A DNA stretch of 5,665 nucleotides, taken from the NCBI GenBank assembly GCA_016198645.1, contig JACQIE010000094.1, forward strand, positions 1 to 5,665. The letters are read 5' to 3'. The notes below the pieces were generated by a model. That model saw only the letters and a program-made list of their open reading frames with translations. It had not been told where the DNA came from and searched no databases. This document shows positions 4,614 through 5,665 of this stretch, in pieces. The position numbers were made by a program, and so were the translations under genes. Position 1 is the stretch's first letter. Every line of letters starts with the position of its first letter. The DNA comes from Candidatus Aenigmatarchaeota archaeon (GTDB taxonomy: Archaea > Aenigmatarchaeota > Aenigmatarchaeia > GW2011-AR5).

Positions 4614-5662
4614 TGGAGAAGCAGGATATCGTGGCGGCGCTGCTGGAACGGGGGCAGCTGATAACGCCTTCGGCGCTTGACGAGGCGTATATGCGCGGCG
4701 CAGTGCCTTCTTCCGACAAGTTTATTATCGACGCGCTCACGGAGGACGTGAAAATCATGAAAAACTTGGCGGCAAAGCCCAAAGAAGCGGACACGAAGAT
4801 GTATCTGGAATTCTACGTTTCAAAATACAACAAGATGAAAGAAATATTTACTTCGCGCTTCAGCCGCGATTTTGTTTCTCTGAACAAGCTCGATGCCTCG
4901 CGCTCGGAAGTGTCGGTCTTTGGCATAGTCAAAGATATGAAAGGCAACACGATAGAGCTGGAGGACATGACGTCTTCTATATCAGTGGTCTTTGACGCGC
5001 CGATAGAAAAAGTGGAGCGGGACGACGCGATAGCCGTGGAAGGCGCAAGCGGCGGCAAAGTCGTGTACGGCAAGAAGATACTCTTTGCAGACATACCGAT
5101 AAGGCAGCCCACTACCGGGCAGGGAAGGGCGTGTTTTGTTTCGGACCTGCGCTTAAACGAGACGCCGCCTGCGGACGTGGAGCGGTTCTTCAAGTGGTTC
5201 AGCAACGAGCAGCTTGATTACCTTTTCATATGCGGCGACGTCGGCGACAAAGCGGCGCTAGAACGACTGATAAGCATGCACTGCGCGGGGCGGAAGGTCA
5301 TTGTGTCTCCGGGGCAGGCGGACGGCGGCGAGTATCCGCAGACGCCGCTTGACGTAAAAGGCGCGATATGCGTTTCAAACCCGGCCGTAGTTGAAGCAGG
5401 CGGACTGAGACTCTTAATGGCGCGGGACTTTGACATAACGATGCTGCGGAAGAGATATCTCGGCAGAAGCAAGGTAATACTGCCGGAAGATTTTTTAGTG
5501 CTCGACGTGGTGCCGGACATCGTGCATTGCGGCAGGACCGGGCAGCCGCGCGTAGAGAATTACAAATCCGTGAGCATCGTGAACAGCGGCTCACTGCTCG
5601 AAGAGTTCAAGCCCGTTGTCATCGACTTCGCAACGCGGGACGTGAGGCAGGTTATGATATGA
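4613..5662 (+). CDS. polB: DNA polymerase D small subunit DP1, compact and with a degenerate exonuclease site
   Basis: This 349-residue subunit of archaeal PolD is named polB in archaeal usage and is unrelated to family-B polymerases. The N-terminal helical domain starts DIVAALLERGQLITPSALDE. An OB fold covers about 98-165 (VFGIVKDMKGNTIELEDMT). A calcineurin-like phosphoesterase domain runs from about 170 to the end. Canonical DP1 uses this domain as an Mre11-like 3'-5' proofreading exonuclease. Here Asp178 and Asp209 remain, but the DxH histidine is Arg180, GNHD reads GQAD (Gln235, Ala236), the central His is Ala270, and GHxH reads GRTG (Arg308, Gly310), so activity is unlikely. It is also short, lacking the long linker of Pyrococcus DP1. 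ATG 4613 overlaps the cdc6 stop and begins the family N-terminus; an in-frame upstream ATG (4364) would only add non-homologous sequence read inside cdc6. The large subunit DP2 is not in the window. Confidence 0.9.
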   Translation: MEKQDIVAALLERGQLITPSALDEAYMRGAVPSSDKFIIDALTEDVKIMKNLAAKPKEADTKMYLEFYVSKYNKMKEIFTSRFSRDFVSLNKLDASRSEVSVFGIVKDMKGNTIELEDMTSSISVVFDAPIEKVERDDAIAVEGASGGKVVYGKKILFADIPIRQPTTGQGRACFVSDLRLNETPPADVERFFKWFSNEQLDYLFICGDVGDKAALERLISMHCAGRKVIVSPGQADGGEYPQTPLDVKGAICVSNPAVVEAGGLRLLMARDFDITMLRKRYLGRSKVILPEDFLVLDVVPDIVHCGRTGQPRVENYKSVSIVNSGSLLEEFKPVVIDFATRDVRQVMI

Positions 5663-5665
5663 TAT
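5659..5665 (+). other. Possible start of another gene, cut by the window edge
   Basis: ATG 5659 overlaps the DP1 stop as ATGA, the same junction used between the synthase and the small ORF at 1111. A weak GTGAGG (5642-5647) lies 11 bases upstream. Only two full codons are visible, so the product cannot be named. Confidence 0.25.

Overview
This window is archaeal. Three things say so: an archaeal-type HMG-CoA synthase / thiolase / DUF35 gene set (the first steps of the mevalonate route to isoprenoid membrane lipids), an Orc1/Cdc6 initiator, and the small subunit (DP1) of the archaea-specific family-D DNA polymerase. PolD is absent from classical Crenarchaeota, so a euryarchaeal or DPANN-type lineage is more likely. 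The sequence alone does not settle the species. All genes are on the + strand, tightly packed, and rich in ATA (Ile) and AGG (Arg) codons.

Region 1 (77-2979) is a four-gene mevalonate-entry operon: HMG-CoA synthase, an unrecognised 109-residue protein, acetoacetyl-CoA thiolase, and a DUF35 zinc-ribbon/OB-fold protein. The genes overlap by 1-8 bases, and clear Shine-Dalgarno motifs lie inside the preceding genes. In archaea studied biochemically, the thiolase, synthase and DUF35 protein form one complex that passes acetoacetyl-CoA from thiolase to synthase. The extra small gene in the middle is the novelty here.

Region 2 (2980-3386) is a gene-free, AT-rich stretch that reads as a replication origin. 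Two origin-recognition-box (ORB)-like sites on the - strand (3026-3045, 3052-3071) and three on the + strand (3174-3193, 3327-3346, 3359-3378) flank a segment of about 16% GC (3081-3170) that is a good candidate DNA-unwinding element. A palindromic cluster lies inside the AT-rich segment. The last two boxes overlap the predicted transcription start and ribosome-binding site of the initiator gene, which suggests autoregulation.

Region 3 (3387-5662) is a replication operon. An Orc1/Cdc6 AAA+ initiator with all key motifs intact is followed, with a TGATG overlap, by a compact 349-residue PolD DP1. DP1 keeps its helical N-terminus, OB fold and overall phosphoesterase layout, but most metal-binding and catalytic residues of the Mre11-like 3'-5' exonuclease are replaced. 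It therefore looks like a proofreading-dead subunit, comparable to the inactive B-subunits of eukaryotic replicative polymerases. A further gene may begin at the final bases (ATGA overlap at 5659-5662).

The two strongest observations are the complete, internally consistent oriC architecture and the degenerate DP1 active site.
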